Of a stretch of DNA of 64,000 nucleotides, positions 54,604 to 64,000 are shown in pieces. Made by a program: the position numbers and the translations under genes. Source of the stretch: JAFCUW01 sp049898325 (GTDB taxonomy: Bacteria; Pseudomonadota; Gammaproteobacteria; Burkholderiales; Burkholderiaceae_D); assembly GCF_049898325.1 (NCBI RefSeq), contig NZ_JAFCXL010000002.1, positions 310,001-374,000 of the forward strand, given 5' to 3'. The stretch's first letter is position 1. Every line of letters begins with the position of its first letter. The notes beneath the pieces are model-generated. The model had not been told where the DNA came from, ran no database searches, and saw only the letters and a program-made list of their open reading frames with translations.

Positions 54604-56784
54604 TTACGCGCGCTTGCTGGCTGTCGCTGCCGCGTCGAAGGTGCGCAGGCCCGCCGCCAGGATGGTCGGCTCGACGTCGAGCGCCCATGCCGCCGCCACC
54701 GCCGCCAGCACGCTGGTGGGCCAACTCGCCGTCGTCGGCTTGAGCGCGGCCAGCGCCAGCAGCACCTGTTCGTGCGCGCCGTCGCCCAGCACGATGGCGC
54801 CGTCGCGCACGAACACGCTGCGCTGGCCCGCCGCCCGCTGCGCCAGCAGGCGCGGGTGGTCGGCGTCGGCCGCATAAAAAATCACCTGGCCGTCGCACAG
54901 CGCGGCCATCTCGGCCACCGCGTCGATCTCCGCGTTGAGCACCGCGGTGCCGTGCGGCAGGATCACGTCGACCTGGGTGCGCACCACGCTGGCCACGCCA
55001 TCGGCGTCATGGATATAGAACTCGGCCAGGCCGGCGGCGCCTTCGACGTCGGTGACGATGCCGACCTGGCACTTGTCGTAGGCCAGTCCCTCGGCCAGGA
55101 TGCGGCGCGCGTTCGACTCGAACACGGCGGTGGTGAGGGTGCGGTTGATCAGCAGGCGCTGGCCGGCATCCCATCCGGTGCAGTCGCCGGCGGCCACCTG
55201 GCGCTGGTTCAGGTACAGGCCCTGGCCGCTGGCCACGCCCACCTGGGCGCCCGTCAGGCTGACCAGGCAGCCCACCAGGCGGGCGATCAGGCTCGTGCCC
55301 AGCGTGCCGGTGATACCGACCAGCGGGATGCGGCCATGCTCGCCGTCCTCGAACAGGTGCGCGATGATGGCCTTGCCGACCGGCCGCGGCGGACCTTCGG
55401 CCGGTTTCAGGTGGGCCAGCAGGCCGGGACTGGCATTGACTTCAATGACGGCGCCGCGCTGCTCGTCGAGCGGACGCGAGATGTCTTCGCAGACCAGGTC
55501 GACGCCGGCGATGTCGAGGCCGACCACGCGGGCGGCCAGCGCGGCCGCATGCGCCACCGACGGGTGGATGCGGTCGGTGACGTCGTGGGCGACGTTGCCG
55601 TTCGGCTGGATCAGCACTTTCTGGCCGGCCAGCGGCACCGAATAGGCGGTCAGGCCCTGGCGCTGCAGTTCGAGGATGATTTCGGCGCCGTGCTGGGGCG
55701 CCAGCGCGTTGAGCGGCGCGTCCTCGCCGCTGCCGCGGCGGGGATCGGTGTTGATCTGGCTGTCGACCAGCGCGATGATGTCGGACACGCCGTCGCCCAC
55801 CACCCACAGCGACTCGCCGCGCGCCACTGCCACCACGTGTTTGCCCACCACCAGGATGCGGTGTTCGTCGCCGGTGATGAAGCGCTCGACGATGACGCTG
55901 CTGCTGTCGCCCTTGCGGCTGGCCAGTTCATAGGCGGCGCGCACGTCCTCTTCGGTGACCAGGTTGAGCGAGACGCCGCGGCCATGGTTGCCGTCGTAGG
56001 GCTTGAGCACCACCGGCAGGCCGATGTCCTGTGCTTCGTCCCAGGCTTCGTCGGCGCTGCGCACCAGTGCGCCTTCCGGCACGGGGATGCCGCAGGCGGC
56101 CAGCATGCTCTTGGTCAGGTCCTTGTCGCTGGCGATCGATTCGGCAATCGCGCTGGTGCGGTCGGTTTCGGCCGTCCAGATGCGGCGCTGGGCGGCGCCG
56201 TGACCGAGTTGCACCAGGTTGCCATCGGTCAGGCGCAGCGCGGGAATGCGCCGCTCGGTGGCCGCTTCGACGATGTGGGCGGTGGACGGGCCCAGGCAGT
56301 GCTCGTCAACGAGCTCGCGCAGTGCCTCCACGTGCGTGGCCAGGTCGAAGGGCAGGTCGGCAATGGCCGCCCGCAGCAGTTCGCGGCCGGCCGCCAGCGC
56401 GGCGCGGCCGACGTGCTCGTCGCGGGTGCGGAAGGCCATTTTATAGATGCCGTGCTGGCCCACGCCGCGCGTTTTGCCGAAGCCGGTTTTCATGCCGGCC
56501 AGGTTCTGCAGTTCCAGCACCACGTGTTCGAGGATGTGGCCGGCCCAGGTGCCTTCGCGCAGGCGCTCGAGAAAGCCGCCGTGCTCGCCCACGCCGCAGC
56601 GGTGCACCACCAGCCCCGGCAGCCACGCCACCAGCCGCTCGTACAGGCCGGGAATCTTGTCGGACGGTGCTTCTTCCAGGGTACCCAGGTCGATCACCAC
56701 TTCGATGACGGGGCGGTAAGTCCAGATATTCGGTCCGCGCAGGTGTGTCACACGCAGGAAATCGAGGTCGATCTTGTTTGTCAT
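54604..56784 (-). CDS. CphA-like protein with defective Mur-ligase P-loop (CphA'/CphA2 type)
   Basis: 726 residues. Collinear with cphA: N-terminal FLRVTHLRGPNIWTYRPVIE, ATP-grasp (VVLKPYDGNHGRGVSLNLVT, GVDLVCEDISRPL, VIEVNASPGLLAHLKP) and a shortened Mur-like domain. There the P-loop GTNGKTT is replaced by GTLGTSL (residues 493-499), losing the ATP-binding lysine. Known CphA' and CphA2 proteins have an intact ATP-grasp and a dead or altered Mur domain; they extend chains from beta-Asp-Arg or assist CphA. Which applies here is unknown. First gene of the cph pair, start ATG 56784. Confidence 0.9.
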   Translation of the reverse strand: MTNKIDLDFLRVTHLRGPNIWTYRPVIEVVIDLGTLEEAPSDKIPGLYERLVAWLPGLVVHRCGVGEHGGFLERLREGTWAGHILEHVVLELQNLAGMKTGFGKTRGVGQHGIYKMAFRTRDEHVGRAALAAGRELLRAAIADLPFDLATHVEALRELVDEHCLGPSTAHIVEAATERRIPALRLTDGNLVQLGHGAAQRRIWTAETDRTSAIAESIASDKDLTKSMLAACGIPVPEGALVRSADEAWDEAQDIGLPVVLKPYDGNHGRGVSLNLVTEEDVRAAYELASRKGDSSSVIVERFITGDEHRILVVGKHVVAVARGESLWVVGDGVSDIIALVDSQINTDPRRGSGEDAPLNALAPQHGAEIILELQRQGLTAYSVPLAGQKVLIQPNGNVAHDVTDRIHPSVAHAAALAARVVGLDIAGVDLVCEDISRPLDEQRGAVIEVNASPGLLAHLKPAEGPPRPVGKAIIAHLFEDGEHGRIPLVGITGTLGTSLIARLVGCLVSLTGAQVGVASGQGLYLNQRQVAAGDCTGWDAGQRLLINRTLTTAVFESNARRILAEGLAYDKCQVGIVTDVEGAAGLAEFYIHDADGVASVVRTQVDVILPHGTAVLNAEIDAVAEMAALCDGQVIFYAADADHPRLLAQRAAGQRSVFVRDGAIVLGDGAHEQVLLALAALKPTTASWPTSVLAAVAAAWALDVEPTILAAGLRTFDAAATASKRA

Positions 56785-57114
56785 TGAGCTAATTTCTTGG
56801 TCACGCCACCGTCGCCTTCACAGCGACGGCCGGCGTCATGCCTTGCCTGTGTTGAACTTCACCGCGCTGCTCCCCGGCTACCGCGCTGCCCGTGGTGCTT
56901 GTTACGCGCATCATGTTGTATACTTGCTTTAACGAAGCTTACCGCGCCGAACCGATTTCTGCCAGTGCATCGCCTTTAAACGGGCCGCGCCGACACAATT
57001 ACCGTCGATTGTCGCGGTGCTTGGCCATCCACCCCGAGCGGGCCTGCCAGCGGTGCATCGCCCGGCGGCGCCGCTTCCCCACCTTTTTCAAGACCCTGGC
57101 CTGGATCGCGCGGC
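56785..57114. other. 330-bp divergent promoter region of the cyanophycin cluster
   Basis: It lies between cphA' (left) and the ABC exporter gene (right). TATACT in GTTGTATACTTGC (near 56920) is a -10 candidate for the rightward genes; the half left of it is GC-rich with no clear motif. No open frame with coding character and no strong terminator. Confidence 0.4.
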
Positions 57115-59397
57115 ATGACGATGACATCGCAACAACTTGACACTTCCACCAACTTTTCCGTGCCCCTGGCAAATAACTTGCCGGAACGCTGGCTGCCAGA
57201 TGTCGAGAAAAAACTTTTACCCGGGGAAAACGTTTTATGTAGCGTCGAGGTTGACCTCGACACAAAATTACGTTTCATCAAGGGCGTGGTGATCGTCACC
57301 GACCGTCGCCTGCTGGCGCGCGCGCCCGGCGAGACGGTGTTGCGCGAATGGGCCTACCGCCCCGGCTTGTCACTTAAACACCACGATCACGCCGGTGTCG
57401 GCCAGCTCGAACTGGTCGATGGCGAGGGCCGGCTGGCGTCCTGGCGCTTCACGCTGGGACAGAATCTGCATGCCATGCGCGTGGTCGACCAGTTCACCGA
57501 GCAACTGGCGGCCGTCGTTGAAGGGCGCGCCGTGCACCAGTTGGCGCACAACACCTGTCCCAGCTGCAAGGCACCGCTGGAAGCGGACCAGGAAGAGTGT
57601 CCAATTTGCACCAAAGTGGTGCATACGCCGCCGTCGACCTGGACCTTGCTGCGCCTGTGGCAGTTTGCCCGTCCTTACCAGTTCCAGCTGGGCCTGGGCT
57701 TTTTCCTGATGGTGGCCAGTACTGCCGCCCACATGATTCCGCCGTACTTGACCATGCCATTGATGGACAATGTTCTCATTCCCTTCCAGAACGGTCAGCC
57801 GGTCGACCAGAAACTGGTGTGGCTGTACATGTCCGGCCTGTTCGGCGCCTCGGTACTGGCGTGGCTGCTGGGCTGGTGGAAGACCTATGTGCTGGCGCTG
57901 GTGTCCGAGCGCATGGGCGCCGACTTGCGCTCGGCCACCTACGAGCACCTGATGCGGCTGTCGCTGGAGTTTTTCGGCGGCAAGCGCACGGGCGACCTGA
58001 TGTCGCGCATCGGCAGCGGCTCGGACCGCATCTGCGTGTTCCTGTCGCTGCACCTGCTCGACTTCGCCTCCGACGTCCTGATGATCATCATGACGGGGGT
58101 GATCCTGTGCTCGATCAACCCGTGGCTGGCCGTCATCACCCTCGTGCCCTTGCCCTTCATCGCCTGGATGATCCACATCGTGCGCGACCGCCTGCGCACG
58201 GGCTTTGAAAAAATCGACCGGGTATGGGGCGAAGTGACCAATGTGCTGGCCGATACCATCCCCGGCATCCGCGTGGTCAAGGCGTTTGCCCAGGAAAAAC
58301 GCGAAGCGAGCCGCTTCCGCGAAGCGAACAAGCACAACCTGGCCGTCAACGACAAATTGAACAAGGTCTGGTCGCTGTTTTCGCCGACGGTCTCGTTCCT
58401 CACCGAACTCGGTTTGCTGGTGGTGTGGGTGTTCGGTATCTACCTGGTGTCGAACCACAACATCACGGTGGGGGTGCTGACCCTGTTCATCACGTACAGC
58501 AGCCGCTTCTATGGCCGCCTCGATTCGATGAGCCGGATCGTCTCGGTGACGCAGAAATCGGCCTCCGCCGCCAAGCGGATTTTCGACATCCTCGATCACG
58601 TCTCGTCCGTGCCGGAACCGGCCCGGCCCGTCAAGCTCGACAAAGTCGAGGGCCGCATCGACCTGCGCGAAGTCGGTTTCAGATATGGCAACCGCGCCGT
58701 CAACCGGGGCATTTCCCTGAACATCAAGGCGGGCGAATTCGTCGGCCTGGTGGGCCACTCCGGTTCCGGCAAAAGCACGCTGGTGAACCTGATCTGCCGT
58801 TTTTACGACGTCTCCGAAGGGGCCATCCTGTTGGATGGCGTCGACATCCGCTCGTTCGCCGTGGCCGATTACCGGCGCCATATCGGCCTGGTGCTGCAGG
58901 AACCGTTCCTGTTCTTCGGCACCATCGCCGAGAACATCGCCTATGGCAAGCCGGGCGCCTCGCGCGACGACATCATCGCCTCGGCGCGCGCCGCGCATGC
59001 CCATGAGTTCATCCTGCGCCTGCCGCAAGGCTATGACTCGATGGTGGGCGAGCGGGGCCAGGGCTTGTCGGGCGGCGAGCGCCAGCGCATCTCGATCGCG
59101 CGCGCGCTGCTGATCGATCCGCGCATCCTGATCATGGACGAGGCCACCTCGTCGGTCGACTCGGAGACGGAAAAAGAAATCCAGAAGGCGCTCGACAACC
59201 TCGTCAAGGGCCGCACCACGATCGCCATCGCGCACCGCCTGTCGACCCTGCACCGGGCCGACCGCCTCGTCGTGCTCGACCGCGGCGTGGTGGTCGAACA
59301 GGGCAGCCACGACGAACTGATGGCCAAAGAGGGTGCCTACCACCGCTTGTACGAAGCGCAGGCACGCAATGTCGATGGCGACATGGACGAACAATAA
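57115..59397 (+). CDS. Cyanophycin-associated ABC exporter, fused permease/ATPase with N-terminal extension
   Basis: 760 residues. The first ~145 form a soluble PH-like region (LLPGENVLCSVEVDLDTKLR, TDRRLLARAPGETVLREWAY) followed by a zinc ribbon with CPSC and CPIC, ten residues apart. Then come a six-helix type-1 exporter membrane domain (~195-480) and an ATPase with Walker A GHSGSGKSTL, signature LSGGERQRISIARAL, Walker B ILIMDEATSSVD and the switch His in AIAHRLSTLH. It is divergent from the cphA pair; such an ABC plus DUF1854 partner occurs beside cphA in other beta-proteobacteria. Substrate unknown. ATG 57115; ATG two codons on is alternative. Confidence 0.92.
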   Translation: MTMTSQQLDTSTNFSVPLANNLPERWLPDVEKKLLPGENVLCSVEVDLDTKLRFIKGVVIVTDRRLLARAPGETVLREWAYRPGLSLKHHDHAGVGQLELVDGEGRLASWRFTLGQNLHAMRVVDQFTEQLAAVVEGRAVHQLAHNTCPSCKAPLEADQEECPICTKVVHTPPSTWTLLRLWQFARPYQFQLGLGFFLMVASTAAHMIPPYLTMPLMDNVLIPFQNGQPVDQKLVWLYMSGLFGASVLAWLLGWWKTYVLALVSERMGADLRSATYEHLMRLSLEFFGGKRTGDLMSRIGSGSDRICVFLSLHLLDFASDVLMIIMTGVILCSINPWLAVITLVPLPFIAWMIHIVRDRLRTGFEKIDRVWGEVTNVLADTIPGIRVVKAFAQEKREASRFREANKHNLAVNDKLNKVWSLFSPTVSFLTELGLLVVWVFGIYLVSNHNITVGVLTLFITYSSRFYGRLDSMSRIVSVTQKSASAAKRIFDILDHVSSVPEPARPVKLDKVEGRIDLREVGFRYGNRAVNRGISLNIKAGEFVGLVGHSGSGKSTLVNLICRFYDVSEGAILLDGVDIRSFAVADYRRHIGLVLQEPFLFFGTIAENIAYGKPGASRDDIIASARAAHAHEFILRLPQGYDSMVGERGQGLSGGERQRISIARALLIDPRILIMDEATSSVDSETEKEIQKALDNLVKGRTTIAIAHRLSTLHRADRLVVLDRGVVVEQGSHDELMAKEGAYHRLYEAQARNVDGDMDEQ

Positions 59398-59413
59398 TTC
59401 AAGGACCGGTGCA

Positions 59414-59884
59414 ATGGCCACTTCCCAGTTTGACCTGCGGCGCGACAGTTTCGGCGTGCTGCACCTGACCACCGCCGACGGCGACAGCCACGCCGGCGTG
59501 GCGCCCGTGCGCGCCTTTCCCATCGAGTCGCCCGACGCCGCCATCGCCATGGTGCAGGGCGATGGCAAGGAAGTGGCGTGGATCGACCACCTCGACGACC
59601 TGGCCCCGGCCGTGCGCGCGCTGCTGCAGGAAGAGCTCGACGGGCGCGAGTTCATGCCCGAGATCGTGCGCATCACCCACGTGAGCAGCTTTGCCACGCC
59701 GTGCACCTGGAGCGTGGCCACCGACCGCGGCGATACCGCCTTCGTGCTCAAGGACGAAGGCGACATCCGCCGCATCGGCGACGCATCCCTGCTGGTGGCG
59801 GACAACCATGGCATCCATTATCTGATCCGCAATATGTTTACTATCGACAAGCATAGCCGCAAGATCCTCGACCGCTTCCTGTAG
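59414..59884 (+). CDS. DUF1854 family protein, cyanophycin-associated
   Basis: 156 residues, all soluble. DUF1854 features: FDLRRDSFGVLHLTTADGD, VAPVRAFPIESPDAAIAMVQ, EVAWIDHLDDLAPAVRALLQ, EFMPEIVRITHVSSFATPCT and the C-terminal ADNHGIHYLIRNMFTIDKHS. It starts 16 bp after the ABC exporter and the two are clearly one operon. The family's function is unknown; conserved linkage to cyanophycin synthetase suggests a role in polymer storage or an accessory role to the exporter. Confidence 0.9.
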   Translation: MATSQFDLRRDSFGVLHLTTADGDSHAGVAPVRAFPIESPDAAIAMVQGDGKEVAWIDHLDDLAPAVRALLQEELDGREFMPEIVRITHVSSFATPCTWSVATDRGDTAFVLKDEGDIRRIGDASLLVADNHGIHYLIRNMFTIDKHSRKILDRFL

Positions 59885-59997
59885 ACGCGGATCGACCTTT
59901 TTGTATCTTGCTTTTAAGAATTTAATAACAATCCGATATACACTGACAGTGATATTCAAGAAGCGGCCGACGGCGGCCGGGTGAAGCGGGAGCGGGC

Positions 59998-62764
59998 ATG
60001 AATCAACAGGGCAGTGAGATTCCCATGCGCGCACCAGCGCCCGACAAGGGCGCCGTTCTCAGTCGCGCCATCAAGCTGCTCAGTTCCTGCAGTACCGCGC
60101 TGTTGCAAGCAGACAAAGAAAAAGCCCTGCTGGAGTCGATCTGCGCGCTCGCCGTCGATGGCGCCGGCTACGCCATGGCCTGGGTCGGATTTCCCGATGA
60201 CACTCCCGAACGGTATTTGCAGGCGCGCGCGATGGTCGGCGGCAGCGGCGATATCGGCTTGCTCGAGCAGGCCTTGCACGCCGCGCCTGCCCAGGCGCTG
60301 GCCCACCATCCGGCCCGCCGCGCGCTGCTGGGCGGCCACTCGGTGATCGTCGGCGACCTGCAGGCGGACCCCTCGATGACGTTCTGGCGGGAGAGGGCGA
60401 TCGAGCTGGGTTTTCGCTCGAGCATCGCCTGTCCCCTGCTGGCGGGCGGCGCGGCCTTTGGCGTGCTGTCGATCTACGCCCATGAATTGCATGCCTTCGG
60501 CAGCGACGAAGCGGGCTTGCTGGAAGAACTGGCGGGCAATCTCGCTTACGGCATCGGCGCCCTGCGCGCGCGCGCGGGCGGCCGCCCAGGCCAGCGCGCT
60601 GCGCGAGGGCGAGCGCGTGCAAGCCCTGCTGCACCACGCGGGCGACGGCATCCACATCATCGACGCCGATTGCCGCCTGATCGAGGCCAACGACGCGTTT
60701 TGCGCCATGCTGGGCTACACCCGCGCGCAGCTGATCGGCATGTACGCCTGGCAGTGGGCGGGCGTGCTCGACCAGGACCAGGTGCGCGCCAAGGTGGCCG
60801 ACCTGATGGCCTATCCGCGCAAGGTACGCTTCGAAACGCTGTACCGGCGCCGCGACGGCAGCCTGCTGCACGTCGAATTGAGCAGCAATACGATCACCAT
60901 CGGCGGCGTCGTCGAGGTGTTCAATTCATCGCGCGACATCAGCGAGCGCAAGCTGGCCGAAGCGGCCCTGCTGCGCAAGCAGGCCGAGTTGCGCGAGAGC
61001 GAAGCGCGCCACCGCGAGCTGCTGCAAAACCTGCAGACGGCGATCGTGGTGCTCGACGCCGACCTGGTGGTGGTGTTCAGCAATGCGCGCGCCAGCGCGC
61101 TGCTGGCCCGGAGCGCGGCGCAGATGCGCAAGCTCGACGTGCGCCAGCCCAGATGGAAAATCATCGACGAGCATGACAACCCGATCGCCCCCGCCGACTA
61201 CCCGGCGGCGCGGGTGCTGCTCACGCGCCGGCCCGTGCGCAATGTGCTGATGGGCGTGGTGCGGCCACCGGGCCGCAACGGCTGGCAGGCGTCGCCTACC
61301 TGGATCCTGGTGTCGGCCTTTCCCGACTTCGCCGCCGACGGCGCACTCACCCGCATCGTCGTCAATTTCGACGACATCAGCGCGCGCCGCCAGGCCGAGC
61401 AGAAGGTCCAGCAGATGGCTTTCTATGATGTGCTCACGGGCCTGCCGAACCGGCGCCTGCTGCTCGATCGCCTTGACAGCGCGCTGGCGGCGAGCGCGGC
61501 CAGCGGCCAGTGCGGCGCCCTGCTGTTCGTCGACCTCGACCGCTTCAAGAGCATCAACGACCTGCACGACCACCAGCGCGGCGACCGCCTGCTGGTGGGC
61601 GTGGCCGAGCGGCTCGCCCGTTCCCTGCGCGCGGGCGACACGGTGGCGCGCATCGGCGGCGACGAATTCGTGGTCCTGCTGACGGGCCTGGACGCGGACC
61701 GCGCGGGGGCCGCCCACCAGTCCGCGCTGACGGCGGACATGCTGCGCCTGGCAATGGGGGCGCCGTTCGACCTGGACGGCCATCTCCACCGCACCTCGCC
61801 CAGCATCGGCGCCACGCTGTTTCTCGGCACCGGCGACAGCCCCGACGTGCTGCTGCGCCAGGCCGATATCGCCATGTACAAGGCCAAGGACGGCGGCCGT
61901 GACACGGTGCGCTTTTTCAACGGCGCCATGCAGCAGGAAGTGGAAACCCACGCCGCGCTGGAAGCCGATTTGCGCCAGGCGGTGCCGGGCGACCAGTTGC
62001 GCCTGCATTATCAGCTGCAGGTCGATGCCCGCCAGCGGCCGATCGGCGCCGAGGCGCTGGTGCGCTGGGTCCACCCCCGGCGCGGCATGGTCTCGCCCCT
62101 GCAGTTCATCGGCATCGCCGAAGAGAGTTCGCTGATCCTCGACATCGGCGCCTGGGTGCTCGACATCGCCTGCGCGCAGCTGGCGCGCTGGGCGCAGTCG
62201 CCCGAGCTGGCGGCCCTGACCCTGGCCGTCAACGTCAGCGCCCGCCAGTTCCGCGAGGCCGCCTTCGTCGACAGCGTGACGGTGGTGCTCGAGCGCCACC
62301 GCTTTCCGCCCTCGCGCCTGAAGCTCGAGTTGACCGAAAGCGTCATCGTCAACGACGTCGACGATGTCGTCAGCAAGATGCACCGGCTGCGGGCGATGGG
62401 GGTGGCGCTGTCGATGGACGACTTCGGCACCGGCTACTCGTCGCTGGCTTACCTGAAAAAGCTGCCGCTCGACCAGATCAAGATCGACCAGAGCTTTACC
62501 CGCGATATCAGCAGCGACCCGAACGACGCCATCATGGTCAAGACCATCATCGACCTGGCGCGCAATTTCCGCCTGCACGTGATCGCCGAAGGCGTCGAAA
62601 CGGTCGAGCAACTGGCCTTCCTGCGCGAGAACGGCTGCGCGGCCTACCAAGGCTACCTGTTCGGCCAGCCCACCGAGATCGGCCACTTCGAGGCCTTGGT
62701 GCGCTGGTACGGCGCCGACCCGGACGCCAGCGCCCCAGCGACCGTGGTGGCGGGGCAGCGGTAA
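59998..62764 (+). pseudogene. GAF-PAS-PAS-GGDEF-EAL c-di-GMP protein interrupted by a frameshift
   Basis: From ATG 59998 (GGGAG upstream) a GAF domain runs to LAYGIGALRARA, then the frame is lost; the continuation RARAAAQASALREGERVQAL is found one frame over and stays open to 62764. One G too many in GGG at 60576-60578, after a GC-run, restores a single ~920-residue frame if removed. Order: GAF, PAS (GIHIIDADCRLIEANDAFCA), PAS (LQTAIVVLDADLVVVFSNAR), GGDEF with intact RIGGDEFVVLL, EAL with intact AEALVRW, DDFGTGYSSLAYLKKLP and AEGVETVEQL. Both cyclase and phosphodiesterase motifs are intact, so the frameshift is recent, or a sequencing error. Confidence 0.85.
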
Positions 62765-62887
62765 CGATTGCTTGCAATTTTGTCTACTGGATCGACTGGG
62801 TCATGTGGCAACATCGGGGCGATTCAAGCGTCATCGCACCGATGGCGCCCCGCGCACGCCTACTGAACGTCATCTCCAGGGAGCACC

Positions 62888-64000
62888 ATCAATACCCACA
62901 TCCACTTCGTCGTCATGGCGATCGGCTCGGCCGGCGACCTGTTTCCCATGCTGCGCATCGCGCTCGCCTTGCGCCAGCGCGGCCACCGCATCAGCGTGCT
63001 CGGCCCCGAGCAGCACCGCCCCTACGTCCTGCAGGCCGGCCTGGCGTTTCATGGCGAACCGGTCGACGAGGCGGTGCTCGACGATCCGCGCCTGTGGCAT
63101 CCCCGCCATGGCTTTGGCGTGGTCTGGGCCGCCACCCGCGGCGTGGCGGGGGCGCTGCCCCGTTTTGTCGAGGCCTTGCCGGTGGCAGAAGCGTGCGTGC
63201 TGCTGGTCCATCCGCTGGCGCTGCCGGAGGCGGACCTGTGCCGCGCGGCACGCCCTGACATCCGCGTCGCCACCGTCTACCTGGCGCCGTCGAACCTGCC
63301 CACGGTGCACGACCCGCTGATGGTCGGCCCGCTGGCGGTGCCGCGCTGGGTCCCCGCAGCGGCGCGCCGCTGGCTGTGGCGCCAGGTGGGCGAACGCCTG
63401 ATCGACCCGGTGGTGCTGCCCGGCGTGAACCGCGAGCGCCGCTTGCGCGGCTTGTCACCCGTGCGCCACGCCCTCGGTTACCTGCTGCAGGTGCCCGACC
63501 TGTCGCTGGCGCTGTTTCCGGCATGGTTCGCCGCCACCCAGCCGGACTGGCCCAAGCCCCTGCTGCACGCCGATTTTCCCCTTTACGAGCCGGATCCGGC
63601 GGCGTCGTTCACGCCCGCACTGGCGGCCTTCCTGGCCGCCGGCGAGGCCCCCGTGGTATTCACCCCCGGTACCGGCAACCGCCAGGGCGCCGCCTATTTT
63701 CAGTGTGCGTTGCAGGCGACGCTGCGCCTGCAACGGCGGGCGATTTTCCTGACACCCCATGCGCAGCAAGTGCCGGCCAGCTTGCCGCCCGGCGTGCTGT
63801 GGCAGCCGTATGTGCCGCTGGCGCGCTTGCTGCCCGAGTGCGCCGCCATCGTCCATCACGGCGGCATCGGCACCACCGCCGAGGCGCTGCGCAGCGGCAT
63901 TGCCCAGCTCGTGGTACCCTTCGCCCACGATCAGTTCGACAATGCGGCGCGGGTCACCGCGCTGGGCGCTGGCCAGACCTTGCCCGCGACCGGTTTGTCG
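62888..64000 (+). CDS. GT1-type glycosyltransferase, 3' end outside the window
   Basis: The frame is open from 62867 (after a TGA at 62864) to the window edge. It is a GT-B glycosyltransferase: N-terminal HFVVMAIGSAGDLFPMLRIA, and the nucleotide-sugar site VHHGGIGTTAEALRSGIAQL followed by VPFAHDQFDNAARV, as in UDP-glucosyltransferase/MGT/rhamnosyltransferase relatives. Acceptor unknown. The start is odd: the only AGGGAG site (62878-62883) precedes ATC at 62888, and the first ATG in frame (62915) has no site and would truncate the conserved N-terminus. The family normally starts a residue or two before HFV, so ATC (or a mutated ATG) is the likely start. Confidence 0.85.
   Translation, partial: MNTHIHFVVMAIGSAGDLFPMLRIALALRQRGHRISVLGPEQHRPYVLQAGLAFHGEPVDEAVLDDPRLWHPRHGFGVVWAATRGVAGALPRFVEALPVAEACVLLVHPLALPEADLCRAARPDIRVATVYLAPSNLPTVHDPLMVGPLAVPRWVPAAARRWLWRQVGERLIDPVVLPGVNRERRLRGLSPVRHALGYLLQVPDLSLALFPAWFAATQPDWPKPLLHADFPLYEPDPAASFTPALAAFLAAGEAPVVFTPGTGNRQGAAYFQCALQATLRLQRRAIFLTPHAQQVPASLPPGVLWQPYVPLARLLPECAAIVHHGGIGTTAEALRSGIAQLVVPFAHDQFDNAARVTALGAGQTLPATGLS

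Overview
The window is a GC-rich stretch of a Betaproteobacterial (Burkholderiales) chromosome, most likely from the Oxalobacteraceae (Janthinobacterium/Massilia/Duganella type). The evidence is the pyrG-kdsA-eno-ftsB order, the paired cyanophycin synthetases with their ABC/DUF1854 partners, dnaE2, KGG and hemerythrin stress proteins, and codon use heavily biased to G/C in third positions. The family assignment is inference; the order is more secure.

Bases 1-5086 are the right part of a Tn3-family transposon. It holds the end of a SulP anion transporter, a two-domain universal stress protein, a full transposase and a 38-bp terminal inverted repeat. Next to it lies a molybdate locus (ModE-type operator, modB, modC and a DNA-binding-only ModE-like regulator) with no modA. 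A TonB-dependent receptor and a Sad-type aldehyde dehydrogenase follow, divergently transcribed.

Bases 11.6-18.7 kb are the accessory region. Two inverted copies of a composite ~115-bp repeat (a conserved box plus two hairpins with compensatory changes) bound it. Inside are a displaced 126-bp fragment of dnaE2, a membrane protein with an IPT/TIG domain, a phage-type amidase overlapping it by 4 bp, a small exported cysteine-containing protein, a convergent lower-GC TIR-like (NADase-type) gene, and an SOS-controlled dnaE2 with a near-consensus LexA box but no imuA/imuB beside it. This is the best place to look for an undescribed (possibly defence) system.

Bases 18.7-46 kb are mostly core genes: a PRC-barrel protein, M48 protease/YjgN pair, pyrG-kdsA-eno-ftsB, a DUF3108-type protein, an RHH/ParE toxin-antitoxin pair, thioesterase, hslO and a gamma carbonic anhydrase. 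A long forward run follows (hydrolase, RNase AM, htpX, yciO, M50 protease, trpS, methyltransferase, dapA, bamC), then a roxA-type cupin, slyD, mutS with a coupled exported protein, an H-NS-like protein, hemerythrin and KGG proteins.

Bases 46.3-51 kb are a TPP-riboswitch-controlled thiamine operon, thiC-thiS-thiG-thiD-thiE. Bases 52-59.9 kb are a cyanophycin cluster: cphA, a second cphA-like gene with a broken Mur-ligase P-loop, and divergently an ABC exporter with an N-terminal extension and a DUF1854 protein. The window ends with a GAF-PAS-PAS-GGDEF-EAL gene interrupted by a one-base frameshift and the start of a GT1-type glycosyltransferase that has no ordinary start codon at its ribosome binding site. 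No rRNA, tRNA or CRISPR array was seen.
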